Shown here: positions 34,160 through 45,909 of the stretch, in pieces
Position numbering within the stretch: the first letter of the stretch is position 1
Layout: each line of letters starts with the position of its first letter
DNA from: Isoetes taiwanensis
Taxonomy: Eukaryota; Streptophyta; Lycopodiopsida; Isoetales; Isoetaceae
Direction: 5' to 3'
Length of the DNA stretch: 64,000 bases
Assembly (NCBI GenBank): GCA_021234155.1
Contig: JAJEKV010000001.1
Span: 17,689,382 to 17,753,381, forward strand
The notes under the pieces: model-generated
Databases searched by the model: none
What the model saw: the letters and a program-made list of their open reading frames with translations, nothing else
Told to the model about the DNA's origin: nothing
Program-made: the position numbers and the translations under genes

Positions 34160-36215
34160 TTGGTGGAGATGACAAGATCCAGTCGCAGCCCGCCAAAACG
34201 TGCTTCTGGTGCTTCTACCACAGTTCATGGTGGAATTAGCAAAGAATATGCTGCAGATTCTCCCAGGATGAGTGTACGCGATGCACACAAGATGGCTCGT
34301 GAGGGTGTTCTTTCGGCTCCTGAGCGTTTAGTCTCTTCGGTGCATCTCAATCCTTTAGTGTTGCCCAATATGTCTTCTAATGGCATGAGTGTGGCCGCCT
34401 CAATTGAGACAGGAGCTCCATCTTCTTCCTCGTCTCAGTTACTTGCTCTAGTTTCCATCCCGACTGTAGTTGCAGCAACTACAATTCGCGTTGCTGCCCA
34501 CACGTCTGGTGAGACTGGAAGCCGTGTTGTGCCATTGGAAAACTCTTTCGAGAGTGTCACACCTCCAACGCACGTTGGAGGTTCCTCGGACCAGGTGGTG
34601 CGCTCTCACGGTCAATTAGTGCCTCCAACACTTTCGTTGGAGGTTAAGGGATTCGAGCAAGACCCTCTTTTCTCACCAAAGTTCTTCTTTGGGCTCCTAG
34701 CTCCTCCAACACGGGTTGGAAGTCCCTCACATCAGTTCAGATCTCATGTGCCTGTAGAGTGCTCCTGCAGGCCGGGTGCACCTAATAGTGTATTGCGGCA
34801 CCTCCAACACAGGTTGGAAGTTCCTTGGTGTGGACTACTTCTACGGTAGTGCTCGGGTGGTGGTGCAACCTCCACAAAGGCGGTGTCGTCCAACACCGTT
34901 GGAGGTTCCTCACCGAGGCGGGAGGAGTTTCCCCCCTCTTCCCCCGACGACAGGCGACATCCTCTTCCATCCCCAGGCGCATCGACCACACCTTGGAGAT
35001 CATCGTCTGATTGCTCGAGTTCTGGTGTCGGGTTCTCCGAGTGGCTTTGCAAGGGCCTGGCGGCTCCCGCCACCTCGCTCGTGTCTCGAGGCCATTGCCA
35101 CCATGGTGGATAATAACAGGGAAGGAAGTTGTGTCCTATCTCCGGCAATTGCAAGCCAAGCAAGACTCTATGGATGTCCGGCTCCCATCGGGCAAAAATT
35201 TTTATGAGGTTCAGGAGTGCGGGGCAACTTTTGATCGTTTTGGGGCTCGGTGGTGCAGATTAGCCATGAGGATCATCCACGACATGTGGAGGCGGTTGGT
35301 TGCGTGTTCCGTGGGCGCCACTTCACGGCCCTTTCACGGATGGCGTGGGATCTTGCCATGCAGGCACCTTCACAAGCTAGGGCTCCACGCTTATCAATCT
35401 ATCAAGCTTGTGGCAAAAGATCAGCGTTGCTTTCTTTTGATGTTTGAATCTCGAACCGAATTTGCTCAACTCATAGAGCGAGGAGTTGATCCTCTCTGGA
35501 AACACTTCTTGCTCTATCAGCGGTATGTTCTGGATCCTTTCGGCTAAGCGGATGCCTTCGTGCCCCTATACGGTTTTGCTATCGAAGATTTTCCTCGAGT
35601 TCTGAGGATTCCAAGTTCATTTACGCCATTGCTAATGAGATTGGACTCCATTTGCAACACTCCATAACCAATGGCATCACCAAGGTTTGCGTCGCAAGGC
35701 CCATTCATCGTGATTTGCCTCAAACAATTGTTGTCCAAAGCGGGCCCATGTTCTTTCCATTTAAGCTGTCCTTGTTGAATGGTCCTGAGCTAGCTCTCAT
35801 GTTTCCCGAAGCCCCTCTCTTTGCTCAATATCGTAGGGTTCACCAACAAGATTCTCCGTCTGCCCCTCCGGCACTCCATGCTCCTAGATCAGCTCCCACC
35901 TCAGTGGATATCTCACAAGTTTCTGTGCCTGTGATTGCCCCCCCTGCTCTTCCAGTTGCAGCTCGTCCACCTTAGTCTCTGAATCACCAAATGTTGAGAC
36001 TGGCTGAAATCCAGAAATCGCAAGAGCAAATTGAAGAGGCTCGTGGGCAGTATATGGACATTGATCGGCGTGGCATCCACCCACCACCTAAACATCCACC
36101 GGCTCTTCGTCAACCACGAAAGTCTGCTAAGGGATCTAATTCCTCTGCGTCCCAGCCCTCAGTTCCTGCTTCAGGTGGCACTGCATCCCATGGTGGTCGC
36201 TTTGATCCACTTTAG
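34160..36215 (+). pseudogene. LINE ORF1 remnant
   Basis: Plus-strand frames at 34160-34849, 35011-35547, 35652-35975 and 35991-36215 are successive pieces of one Ser/Pro-rich protein. The middle has an RNA-recognition-like fold region (FLLMFESRTEFAQLIERGVD, near 35437-35490), as in plant LINE ORF1 proteins. The tail is Pro-rich with REHTPP-like repeats. Short GTTGGAGG/CCTCCAAC motifs recur inside the first piece (34560-34910). ORF1 proteins coat LINE RNA; shifts inactivate this copy. Confidence 0.55.
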
Positions 36216-36330
36216 TGGGCTGATTTGGTTGATGAGGTTGCTGCCATGCCAGGTGCCCAGGAAACATCCTCAAGTTCCCTTGAGACATCAGTGGTCTCAT
36301 CTGAATTGGCCCCATCACAAGATCAATGCG

Positions 36331-39300
36331 GTTAGTCTCATGGAATGTTGGGGGGTAGCCTCCCCCCCCTCAAGCGAGTCATATTTCTTTTTTACTTATC
36401 TAGATTGGATGCTCGGTTTGTATGTCTTGGGCGCATAAGTGTCGTAAGGGAGATGTATCAAAGCTTACCGAGACATGATTGGTCGAGTTTAATGTCCTTA
36501 TCGCGGCGGTGATTACGCGGTCAGGAGGTGGGTCGTGATAGCATGGCTTCCTTCCTTGCCGGTCATCTTTACTCAGGCTGATCGCTTTGGTCGTGGGCCC
36601 TAATTGTATAGCAGAGCAAGGGGTTAAATATGGTCTGGTAATGTTTATGCCCACAATAGAGCTCATCGAGGAGGCTTCTTTGTGGGCCTCTTTGGGAGGG
36701 AAGATACTCAGCTTGGGCTGCCACATTTCATGCTTCTTGTTGGGGATCTCAATATGGTGGAAGTGGAGTACGATCGGTTGGGGCTGACCTCTACGGTAAT
36801 TAATGCGGTTTTTGAGCGCCCGGCGGTGGCTTTGTCTACTCCATGGCTGCAACCTCTCGGAGATTGATGGTGAAGGTGCCTTCACTTGGTGCAATGGTCA
36901 AGTTGGTGGGGTCGCGCTCTCGGTTGGATAGAGCTTATTGGAATCACCCGGTCTGATTCGCGGCACTTCCAGGTCTCTTTCGATTCTATCTCAGAGATAA
37001 CTCAGTTTCAGACCACCATCCGCAATTCATTTCAGACGAGCCCCTGCAGCAGCGGCGGCCTGGAAGGACGTGTTTTCGCTTGAACGTGAAGTTCTTAAAG
37101 GATGTTAACTTTCAAGAAGGTTGCAAGAATACTTCGACAACTGCCTTCAATCGACGTCGAGGTATGACTGGCATAGTGGATGCAATTTGGCGGATCAAGG
37201 GTTTTGCCAAAGAGTGGGGTCGAGTCCGCAGCACAGTCGTGCTTTCTTGGACACTTTGTATCCGGGACCTGCTCCATTCTCGACAGGGACGTCTTCCAGG
37301 TGTTCATGATCGTGATATTTTGGCACAGATCCAAGCATTGGAGGAGGAGCAAATTCAGCAAGCAAAGATGAAGGCAGGTCTGCAGTGGTTTCGTGATGGA
37401 GACCGTTGTACGGGCTTCTTTTTTCGTGCAGCTAAGAGGCGTCGCATGACATCAACCATGTCCTCATTGCTTTTGCCGAATGGTTCGATGCTAACAGAGC
37501 CGACTGAACTCAGGCAGCATCTGCATAACCACTTCCAGACGTTTTTTGCTGAGAAACATCTTCCCTTTCAATCAGAAATGCAAGATGCTGTTTTATCTAG
37601 GATTTCCCCCATCATCTCTGGTGAGCAGCGCGAGTCAATAGAGGCGGCTATGACAGCTGACGATTTAAAATCGGCAGTCTTTGAACTGAAAAGAGGCAAA
37701 TGCCCAGGTTTGGATGGTTTGCCAATTGAGTTCTTCCAGGAGTATTGGGAATGGCTGGAGCCAGATGTGTATGATGCTTTCTGTGACTTTCGGCGGTCCA
37801 CTGCTTTGGATAGAATTCTAAACACAGGTGCCATCTCACTCATCCCCAAGGTCAAGGATCCTCAGACTATTTCAGATTGGCGGCCCATCACCTTATTGTC
37901 ATCCGTATATAAGATCTTCGCCAAGGCTTTTGCAGAGCGGGTAAAGGACATCTTGGCAGAGTCCATCTCAACAACCCAGTCGGGTTTTCTTCCAAAATGG
38001 TGCATAGGTCGCATTACAATGGCCAAGTCAGTCCTTAGTAGTACCCATGTTTATATGGCATCCGTACTGATAGCACCATAGATCAAAGTGCGTGAGCTCA
38101 TTGCAATAGTTCGGAACTTTATTTGGGAAGTAACCGGAGGAAGGTCGTGGTTAAGGTGGCTTGGTGAAGTGCATCCTTCTAAAATGGGCGGGGTGTGCGG
38201 GTATGATGGACTTCTTCTTCAGAGAGCAAAGTGCTTATTTCAAAGTTCATTTGGAGACTCCTGAATGGTGAGGATGACTCTCCTGGTTCACGCCTTCTTA
38301 GACAATCTCTTGGTCACTGTATCCCTCTATGCAAGAAGGCTGTCAAACCAGTCCTACCTTGGGCTTTATTTCAGACTCTGCAGCCTTTTCCAAGCGCTTC
38401 TCCATTTTTTGCGTGGCTTGTTGGCGGCATGGGAGCTGATCAGACATCTTTTCTCGGCCATGCCCCTCTATCCACACCCTATTGAGACTCCATGGTGGTG
38501 GGCACCACTGCCTCCAGACCCCTCAGCACCTCCACTAGCAGCCTCAGTTCATCCCCTTACACATAGATGATGGGTTCTTGCAGGTGTTGTCTCTATTCAA
38601 GCATGGTATGAGGAGGGTCGCCCTCTTGTCTTGGCCTGAATTTCGGGCAAAGTTTCTGCTCTCTCTTGTTGGGATGTATCTCTATGGGAGAAGGTCATGA
38701 AAATTTGCCTCTCATAGTGCAAGTTGGTGCTTGCTGAAAGGGTGCCATGGGACCTGTCATGAAAATATTCACAAAGGCAAGCAATTTGTCGGATCAAGAT
38801 ATCGCCTTCTTTTAGCACCACAACCCCTCCGGTTGCGGATGGGTGGCACCTACATGTTCCACAGCCCACTTTGTCATTACATGGCGATGGCTTTGGGATA
38901 GGTTGCTCCACCCTAAAGTCTCTATCTTTGTGGTGGCGGAGGTTATCCACAGTGCCTCATGGGTTAATGCCTTCGACATCGCTATGATCCTCGTGATATC
39001 TGCAGTATGCCCGCTCTCGCCTCTCGGACGTTGAGACTCTTGAGCATTGTCTCTTTGATTGTCCCGAGGTTCAACCAGCGTGGTCCCGGCTACAAGGTTT
39101 GTTTAACAAGAATTGGACCGCTGATGCATCCTTTTGGCGCCCTATCCCCACGCATGGCCTCCGGCTAAACAAAGGGCATTTCATCTTGGTTCCGGGTTGG
39201 CTCCTATGGTCGATATGGGGCCGCCGCAGACACCACATCTTTCGGGGCATTTATTCATCCGCACACGGTGTTATTACAAGTGGCCGGAAAAAAGATATTG

Positions 39301-39400
39301 ATGACCACCCTGAGTGTTCTTCCCTTGACTCAGAACTGGTGGAACGCATCTGGGTTCAGTATCTTCGAATTGATTCTTATCATTAGTCTCATATTCTGGA
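36331..39400 (+). pseudogene. LINE ORF2 remnant: endonuclease, deleted RT, C-terminal finger
   Basis: The start MRLVSWNVGG is typical of LINE endonucleases, followed by a stop. Endonuclease pieces such as HFMLLVGDLNMVE (36725-36763) follow. The longest frame, 37080-38081, holds the linker (AGLQWFRDGDRCTGFFFRAA), the RT fingers (KRGKCPGLDGLPIEFFQEYW) and WRPITLLSSVYKIFAKAFAE, then skips the palm as noted for the element. Later frames to about 39,390 keep the region homologous to the C-terminal part of the 24-kb LINE. Many shifts and stops are present. Confidence 0.75.
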
Positions 39401-39546
39401 GTAAGTACATTGTGCTCCAGGCTCGTGCTCCTGTGGCATCTCTGTGTGCTTACACAGTTAGATGAGACATGTAAATCTTGTACTTTTTCTCTGATTAATA
39501 AACTTTTTGGCTTTCGTCCTTCCAAAAAAAAAAAAAGAATGTTGGT

Positions 39547-39789
39547 AACATTGTGAGAAGTATTGCCACAAAAGATGAAATCATTTCAATGTTAAATTCA
39601 CCCGAGAATTCTGATTTGAAGAAATTTGTTATGGACATGCTTCTTAATGAAGTGAGTTCTAAAATGGATGCAAACAAAATTCAAAGTGTATGTGATTCTG
39701 CTGGAATTAGTACAGCAGCTAATAGGTTGCTCTTCAAGCAATTCTCGGATGCATTGAACATGGTTGGGACAAATAAAGTTATCATGTGA
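39547..39789 (+). pseudogene. Continuation of the LINE-split coding element
   Basis: Directly after the right target duplication the frame reads NIVRSIATKDEIISMLNSPE and continues to FSDALNMVGTNKVIM and a stop. It is in the same phase as the peptide ending at 33,936, which shows that one coding sequence was interrupted. The piece is helical and charged. The protein is not recognised. Confidence 0.5.
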
Positions 39790-40619
39790 ATCTTGTCAGG
39801 GCAAGGAGAAACACCATGGTTGAGATCCTTGGAGGAATGCACTCCAGTAAGTGTGAAACACCATTTACTAAATCAGTGCCAAGATCTCACAAAGGTAAGA
39901 AGTCCAATGACAATAAAATTATAAGTCTCAATGAGAGAAGCAATTCGTGGTTTGACCTCGAGAGCATATTGAAATTCATGGTTCAGTGAAAGCATGCTAG
40001 GGTGTACCATCTAAAGTACTTTTTAGGGAGTGCGAAACTACCCAGAAAAGTACCTAGCACTGGGTACTGGGAACTTGCATAAATGCTGCAATGACTAATA
40101 AGTTTGAGAGTTAATCCATTTATATTAGTCTCTAATAGTATTGTTATCCTCTAATACTATAGATTGACATGTTATTGACCTTCAATTCAAAAAATTTTAA
40201 TTGATTTTAATGGAAAGAAAAAACAAAAAGTACCAGTTTTAAAAGTACCCAGTGTATACTTTTGAGGGTTCCAAAAGTGGTACACCATAGCATGCTTTTA
40301 CCTGGTTGTCTTCTACAATATACATGAAGATAGCATTCACAATAGCCAGTTGGAGGTATGTTTGAAGCTTGATGAAATGGAACTCACCCATAAAGTTGTA
40401 ACGTTCTTAACCGACATGCCCTTAACCAACTGAGCAAAAACATCTAGACGTTTATGAGTAGTCGCTTCTACCCATTTATGCCGGTGTCCGGGGAATGCGA
40501 CACCAAGATCTACTCGAGCGGTCTCCCATGGGTCCGTTACAAAAGTCAAGTATGAAAGGGAGTGGTTCTTATGAATCGGGCATTTGCTGCAGATTATGAA
40601 TAGCAAAGAATATTAAAAA

Positions 40620-41897
40620 GGAATAATAGAGACACCGAGTGGTTCTCAATCCAATCTGAGGATCATACATGGTGGTTGGGGCTTTTCCAAGTTCAAAAGG
40701 AGAATAATGAGGTGCTAAAATGGGTTTTTGACCAAACAGGTATATCTATGCTTGTGGACGACTATAATAAAGGTTAGAAGCTTAGTGTTGAAGGGTTTGG
40801 TTCTTTTTTGATTAATTTCCACTTGGCATCAAATTTGAAAACTGAAAAAGCCATGTATAATATTAGTTCTTCTGGTGCAAAGACTTCTAGAATGTACTTA
40901 TATTGCTGTGAGACTTTGAAAGAAACAAAAAATGGCCCCTCGGAGAGTACTCTCAAATGTAACCAGAGTTTAGCACTTGATAGACACATGATGGATAAAG
41001 ATCTGATTCCAATTTTGCCTATTCCCTTAGAAAGATTTCACATTTGTACGCTGCATGCTCTTGTTAGGATAGTAGAAAAGATGATTTGGCTTTTCAGAGT
41101 GCTTTGTTTGGAATATTAAGAACGAGAAGCAATGGAAAGAAGCTATTGAGCGAGTGGAAACAGTCTTATCAACTGCAGGATTGCATGGTGGATGTGTGAA
41201 GCTGGAGAAGGATACTAGACAGTCCTCCAATGGAAGAAGCTCGGTTCCAGCCAAGGTGTCTATTGGAGGTGAGAGGGCGAAGCCCAAGGTAGGTGTATGG
41301 GACTTTGGAAAAAAACTAGTAGATGCAGAGATGGACAGGACCACTAATGGAAGAACCAAAAAAAGGCATGTATGGAATGCCTTGTCCAACTTAAACTTGC
41401 TGTTGCAAAAAATAATACTTTAGTACTGAAGAAAAGCTGGAATTCCGAGCTGCTGTTAATGCATTTACAAGGGCATACATAGATGCATGGGAGAAGAGCG
41501 AAGTTACACATTATGTGCATATAATATTTGAACATGGGCCTTGGTGGTTTGCAAATAGCTATGGCAGCTTGGCCATATGGAACACACAAGGCATGGAAAA
41601 TCACATAAGCAAGCCAAGATGGCCTTCAATAGGAAGACTCAACGTGGCAGCAGTAATCTAACTTCTCATCAATCTAATCCATTGGTCCAAATGGGACAAT
41701 GGTTCTATAAAGAAGTGCTAGCGAGACATGAAGAGAATGTGGCAAGACGTGCCTCGCCAATTTTGCATGATGTGATGGCAGCTGCTATGAAGAAATGTCG
41801 ACCATGGGCTTGGTCAGAATCGAATGGCAGGAATAAACTAAATGAGTGGAGAAGCAAGAGACAAAGAATTGGAAGTAGATATTCCCTTTTGTTATAA
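40620..41897 (+). pseudogene. 3' part of the unrecognised transposase-like element
   Basis: A series of plus-strand frames keeps protein-like blocks: WFSIQSEDHTWWLGLFQVQK (near 40642), FGSFLINFHLASNLKTEKAM (near 40798), ERFHICTLHALVRIVEKMIW (41027-41086), a METVLSTAGLHGGCVKLEKD block (41154) and THYVHIIFEHGPWWFANSYG followed by SLAIWNTQGMEN (41505-41605). The last frame, 41577-41897, is basic. The HALVRIVEK and HG.WW..YGSL.IWNTQGME blocks look like catalytic-core segments of a large transposase-like protein. I cannot assign a superfamily. Frames shift between blocks. Confidence 0.45.
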
Positions 41898-42019
41898 TAC
41901 ATGTGCATCACTATCATAAATTGCTCTGGAATTATTCAATGTTCAGACTTGTAATGTATGCAATATGTTATATTTGTGTTATATCCAATATGTTCTTATC
42001 TGATTTTTTATGAAAGTTG

Positions 42020-42560
42020 GGATCCTTGAACTTAGTTAGGATTCCAAAATTTAGAGCAACTGCAGTTGTATCAGATCTATAATGTATGCTAAACATCAAG
42101 CAAATAAAGATGTTATATAAGATTTTAGGGCATATCAGATTTTGTGCATATCAAAAATTTTCAAATTCTTGGGGTAAATGCAGCTGTTATGACAGATTTT
42201 TAGGGCATATCAGAATTTATCAGATTTTTATTGGAACTTAACAACCAATGACAATTAAACATGCTATCATTCTCTCTATCATAAAATACAAGCACATGAA
42301 TACAAGAAATCTCAGGTGCTACCTCAAGAACCGAGTTTTGGAACCCTAAAAATCTCGGGTGCTCCCCCAAAACCGAGTTCTAGAACCCTAAATGCCTGTG
42401 CTAGTTGAAATATCCCACGTGCTTATGTCTAAAAAAAAAAACATTTATATATAAGGTAGGTGTGTTCAACATTAGGTTGGATTGGGTCCTCATGGGAAGA
42501 GCCCAATCATTTCCATGAGGATCCATTCCTCTTGCAAAAAATTTCTTCCCTCCACCCTCC
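42020..42560. other. AT-rich stretch with short repeats
   Basis: Short repeated phrases occur: GGGCATATCAGA two or three times near 42128-42220, and CTCGGGTGCT/ACCGAGTT near 42313-42385. No gene is recognised. Confidence 0.4.
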
Positions 42561-42570
42561 TGAGTTCGAA

Positions 42571-42855
42571 ACTGCTACTTCAAATGCAATTCTAAGTTTT
42601 ACATCATGGGCTTACTGCAACTTCATAAGCACGTATATGTGGGGTATTATTAAGATTAAGAAATGTATAGATTGCAAGTTCAATTGCAAAACATGTATTA
42701 AGATTAACAAATGTATAGAATGCAACTTCAATTGCAAAACATGTATGAACTTGCAAAACATATATTAGGATTAAGAAATGTATAGACTGCAAGTTCAGTT
42801 GCTCAACATGTATTAAGATTAACAAATGTATAAACTGCAAGTTCAATTATCAGTT
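42571..42855. repeat. Minisatellite array 1 (unit about 48 bp) with unique leader
   Basis: A leader (CTACTTCAAATGCAATTCTA then GGGGTATTATTAAGATTA) is followed by four or five copies of a unit containing ATTAACAAATGTATAGA, then TGCAAGTTCAATTGCAAAAC and ATGTATTAAG. The same leader and repeat recur at 43,932-44,300. Confidence 0.85.
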
Positions 42856-43406
42856 GTTCTTTGCATCTTTTGTGCCTGCATTGTCTCTCTAACATTCACA
42901 ATCATGGTTTTCATTATAGCAATATCCCTGGGATCTGGTACATCTGCTTGCAATGGCAAATGTTTGTTTCTCTTGAAAAGTCTTTGAAGAACTTTCCCTT
43001 TATCCAAATCCTCAGAAACGTTCCTGACAATGTGATTAAAAGAATCATCTAACTCTTTTGAGAGTTCCTGCAATCTTCTTTCACTAAGCCATTGTTTTCT
43101 CTTCCTCTCGTTTGGTGGAATGTTTTCCTTTTCCCTTTCTTTCATTCTCTTTCTCGATTCTCTTTTCCTTTTGGCTTCAAATTCCAGATAAATTCTCCTC
43201 TTCTGATCATCAAGGCTTTCAGAATTGGCCATAAAATGGAGGTGCAATGGAGAACTGGAATTGGGATTGGGATTGGGATTGGAATTGGGATTGGGATTGG
43301 GATTGGAATTAGAATTGAGAATTGCCAGTGAATTTTCAGCCATGATAACGGAGCTTGGGAAGAATGACAATCCAAGAAAGAAAACTTTCCTCAAGAATCC
43401 CGCCAA
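42843..43406 (-). CDS. Charged ORF with Asn-Pro repeats, function unknown
   Basis: An uninterrupted 187-codon frame. The first ATG (43406) is followed by a hydrophobic stretch (FLRKVFFLGLSFF), and a second ATG at 43343 begins MAENSLAIL. Residues about 31-50 are Asn-Pro/Asn-Ser dipeptides encoded by a TTGGGA-type hexanucleotide repeat (43,256-43,316). The C-terminal two thirds is highly basic and helical (KRRIYLEFEAKRKRESRKRM), suggesting a coiled coil or nucleic-acid-binding tail. It sits between the two minisatellite copies, so it may be cargo of a mobile element. No domain is recognised, and expression cannot be judged. Confidence 0.4.
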   Translation of the reverse strand: MAGFLRKVFFLGLSFFPSSVIMAENSLAILNSNSNPNPNPNSNPNPNPNSSSPLHLHFMANSESLDDQKRRIYLEFEAKRKRESRKRMKEREKENIPPNERKRKQWLSERRLQELSKELDDSFNHIVRNVSEDLDKGKVLQRLFKRNKHLPLQADVPDPRDIAIMKTMIVNVRETMQAQKMQRTTDN

Positions 43407-43679
43407 CTTGAGATCCCGCCAAACATGAGGATTGCTCTGGCAATTCGCGCGGGGACATCCATGTCATCGATCCCTCCCCAACCGGAACATGCATACTATT
43501 TCTGGAGTAACAACCCCCGAGGTCGTTGAACGAAAATTCATCGAGTAAAAAGCACCTCAAGCACCTAAAGCACTTGTCTGGATGGTGCTTTTTGGGTAGC
43601 ATTATTATATTTACACCCATATACGAAATGCTAAAACACACAAATATATACACTCATGTACCGTACCCATAGTGCCTGA

Positions 43680-43934
43680 TCAGCGAGCAGCCAGGCGAGG
43701 GCAAAGGTGGGCTCGCAGATCCACTACCTCCTGCATGTACGACCCTAGAGCACGTACTGACGGTGTGTTCAGCAGCAAATGTAGGGGCAAGTCCGGCCGT
43801 ACTAAGGGAACGTATCTGGCCCAGATCTGACTGAATCCTGGGCAACTCTGGAAAGTGTGAGACTCATCCTCAATGGCACCCGTTTGACAGCACTGACAGA
43901 GCCTGTCCTGGCGGGGCTCCCCAATCCACCACAT
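43680..43934 (-). pseudogene. LINE C-terminal zinc-finger fragment
   Basis: The minus strand reads MWWIGEPRQDRLCQCCQTGA followed by IEDESHTFQSCPGFSQIWARY. This C-x2-C...H...C finger is typical of the end of jockey-like non-LTR reverse transcriptases (C..C..G..EDE.H..F.C). No reverse transcriptase precedes it on this strand, so it is only a fragment. Confidence 0.6.
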
Positions 43935-44300
43935 GTATGAACTTGCTACTTCAAATGCAATTCTAAGTTTTACATCATGGGGCTTACTGCAACTTCATAA
44001 GCATGTATATGTGGGGTATTATTAAGATTAACAAATGTATAGATTGCAAGTTCAATTGCAAAACATGTATTAAGATTAACAAATGTATAGAATGCAAGTT
44101 CAATTGCAAAACATGTATGAACTTGCGAAACATGTATTAGGACTAAGAAATGTATAGATTGCAAGTTCAGTTGCTCAACATGTATTAAGATTAACAAATG
44201 TATAGACTGCAAGTTCAATTGCAAAACGTGTATTAAGATTAACAAATGTATAGACTGCAAGTTCAATTGCAAAACATCTATTAAGATTAACACATGTAAT
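43932..44300. repeat. Minisatellite array 2, duplicate of array 1 and longer
   Basis: It has the same leader as 42,571 and about six copies of the 48-base ATTAACAAATGTATAGA unit. The two arrays are direct repeats about 1,360 bases apart, enclosing a unique segment. Confidence 0.85.
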
Positions 44301-44712
44301 CCCAAAATGTTTTTGCATTTCAACATACAGTTTCTATGCATCTAGATTTAAAATTAACACATGTATAGAAACTGCTAGTAGAAATGCAAAAACTATTTGG
44401 GAACACAATTGTGACCATTGCTTTGCTTCTAACATGACCATGTACATTGTATATGGAGTTGTATAGACTTTTTCTAAAAACATCTACATACATTGTGTTG
44501 GTGTCACAACAATTAGAAACACTCTTGATTTAATTGTCACAACAATAGTTCTTGCAACATGCACAATAGTTCACCAATAGTCACTTATATACGTCAAAAA
44601 AAAATATATATATACATATATAAATATATAGGTTTTATATAGTTGACGGATGCATTGATTGTCTAGCTCGGCTTTTTAGATAGAATTATGCATTTCGTAT
44701 GCATGCACTCGA
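44301..44712. other. AT-rich intergenic stretch
   Basis: Contains a (TA)n-like run near 44,595-44,632. This could serve as a promoter-like AT tract for the small frame that follows, but no clear TATA box can be chosen. Confidence 0.3.
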
Positions 44713-44949
44713 ATGGAATCCAGCTCTTCAATATCCAGAAGCTCAATGAACATGGCGAAACTCAAGATCACCGCCAAGCATCCCATGGACGAATCCGTGA
44801 GTACTAGCCAGCCGGGCAAGAGGATCAAGGTTGTTGCCAGATTTTCTTATGTAGAGGTGGAGCGCCTAGTTCGAAAAGGAGCTATAATCTCTCAAAAGGT
44901 TCAGCAGTGGCTAGACCGACTTCATGCTGTCCATGAGCGCCTTTTATAG
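44713..44949 (+). CDS. Small hypothetical basic protein
   Basis: An intact 78-codon frame with a Ser-rich start (MESSSSISRSSMNMAK) and a helical C-terminus (VEVERLVRKGAIISQKVQQW). No family is recognised. The codon reading looks protein-like and the flanks are non-repetitive, but no splice or expression evidence is available. It could be the remaining exon of a decayed element. Confidence 0.3.
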   Translation: MESSSSISRSSMNMAKLKITAKHPMDESVSTSQPGKRIKVVARFSYVEVERLVRKGAIISQKVQQWLDRLHAVHERLL

Positions 44950-45400
44950 ATGGTCATACAAGCTGATGGCAATGACTTGCATATGGAGCTTAGGATGCTG
45001 CCTGCTGGACATGCCTAGGATACCCCTGGGTTTATTTTCAATGTTGTGCTTTTTTTTCCTCGACCTTGTATATGAATCTCCATAACTTATAATGCTATTT
45101 CTAGTTTTTGTGATGCAACATGGCTGTTATGTACAGGCCTCTTGTAAATTCGTCCAAGTGACAGATCCTTTTTGGGAACATATAATATAAAATCTGCTTT
45201 CATACATGTTATGTATTTGTTCTCTCTTTCCTTCTGATTTCTGAGTTTATCTTCAATGTTTTAAATATATTCACTATTGTCTATGTATGTTTAAGTATTC
45301 TGAGTCCGAGCACCATTTTCTTGAACTGTGAAAGTTTTTGGGAACATGTATTCTTTCCTTAAGCTGTCAATGATCATGTATCTTCATTTCTCGAGTTGTA
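44950..45400. other. Stretch without features
   Basis: No gene is recognised. It could be the 3' UTR of the small frame to its left. Confidence 0.3.
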
Positions 45401-45404
45401 TTGC

Positions 45405-45650
45405 ATGAGCCCAAGTTTCTAATTGTAAATAAGCTTGCATTGCTCAAAAATTCTATCTGTTTTTTTCGTGCCAGAGTCTCTAACCGATAATGAACTTCCA
45501 TTGCTCAAGAAACCATCTGTTTCTGGTGCCCGGGTTCCTAATTGTTAATAAAGTTGCATTGCTAAAAATTCCCATCTGTTTCTTGTGGCTTGTAAAGTTG
45601 TAGCTTGCCTTGATAAAAAATACCATCTGTTTCTGATTGAAGTCAAGCAA
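45405..45650. repeat. Degenerate tandem repeat, unit about 65 bp
   Basis: Four diverged units contain TTGCATTGCT(C)AA, then ATCTGTTTCT and TTCCTAATTGT. Units differ by many substitutions. Confidence 0.6.
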
Positions 45651-45909
45651 ACATGGTTATTGAGCAAGTATGTAATATGAAAACCTTTCCAAACCAAACA
45701 TTGCCAAATCAAAGTTTTTGCATACAAAGCATTGGAGTTGTGCTTTTATCAGGCAGTAATCTATCTTCTAAGACATGGCTAAGATTTCATCATATTGTGA
45801 ACAATGAAAGCAGTTAATATTGCAACAGTTTACATAAACCACAACACTGCCAAATCAAAGTCATAGCAAATCAAAGTCTTGCAAAACATCAAAGTCTTAT
45901 ACGAACTAA

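Larger units (their letters stand above)
33937..39534 (+). mobile_element. Nearly full-length L1-type LINE with internal RT deletion
   Basis: A 5.6-kb insertion bounded by a 12-base target duplication and a 3' A-tract (39524-39534). It contains an ORF1-like part (34,160-36,230), an ORF2 that begins MRLVSWNVGG at 36331 (endonuclease start), an RT part and a C-terminal part. The reverse transcriptase is intact to TTQSGFLP and then jumps straight to the thumb segment (SVLSSTHVYMASVLIAP), so the FADD/YADD palm is missing. The homologous region in the 24-kb LINE shows that several hundred bases are lost. The copy is dead but structurally young. Confidence 0.8.
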
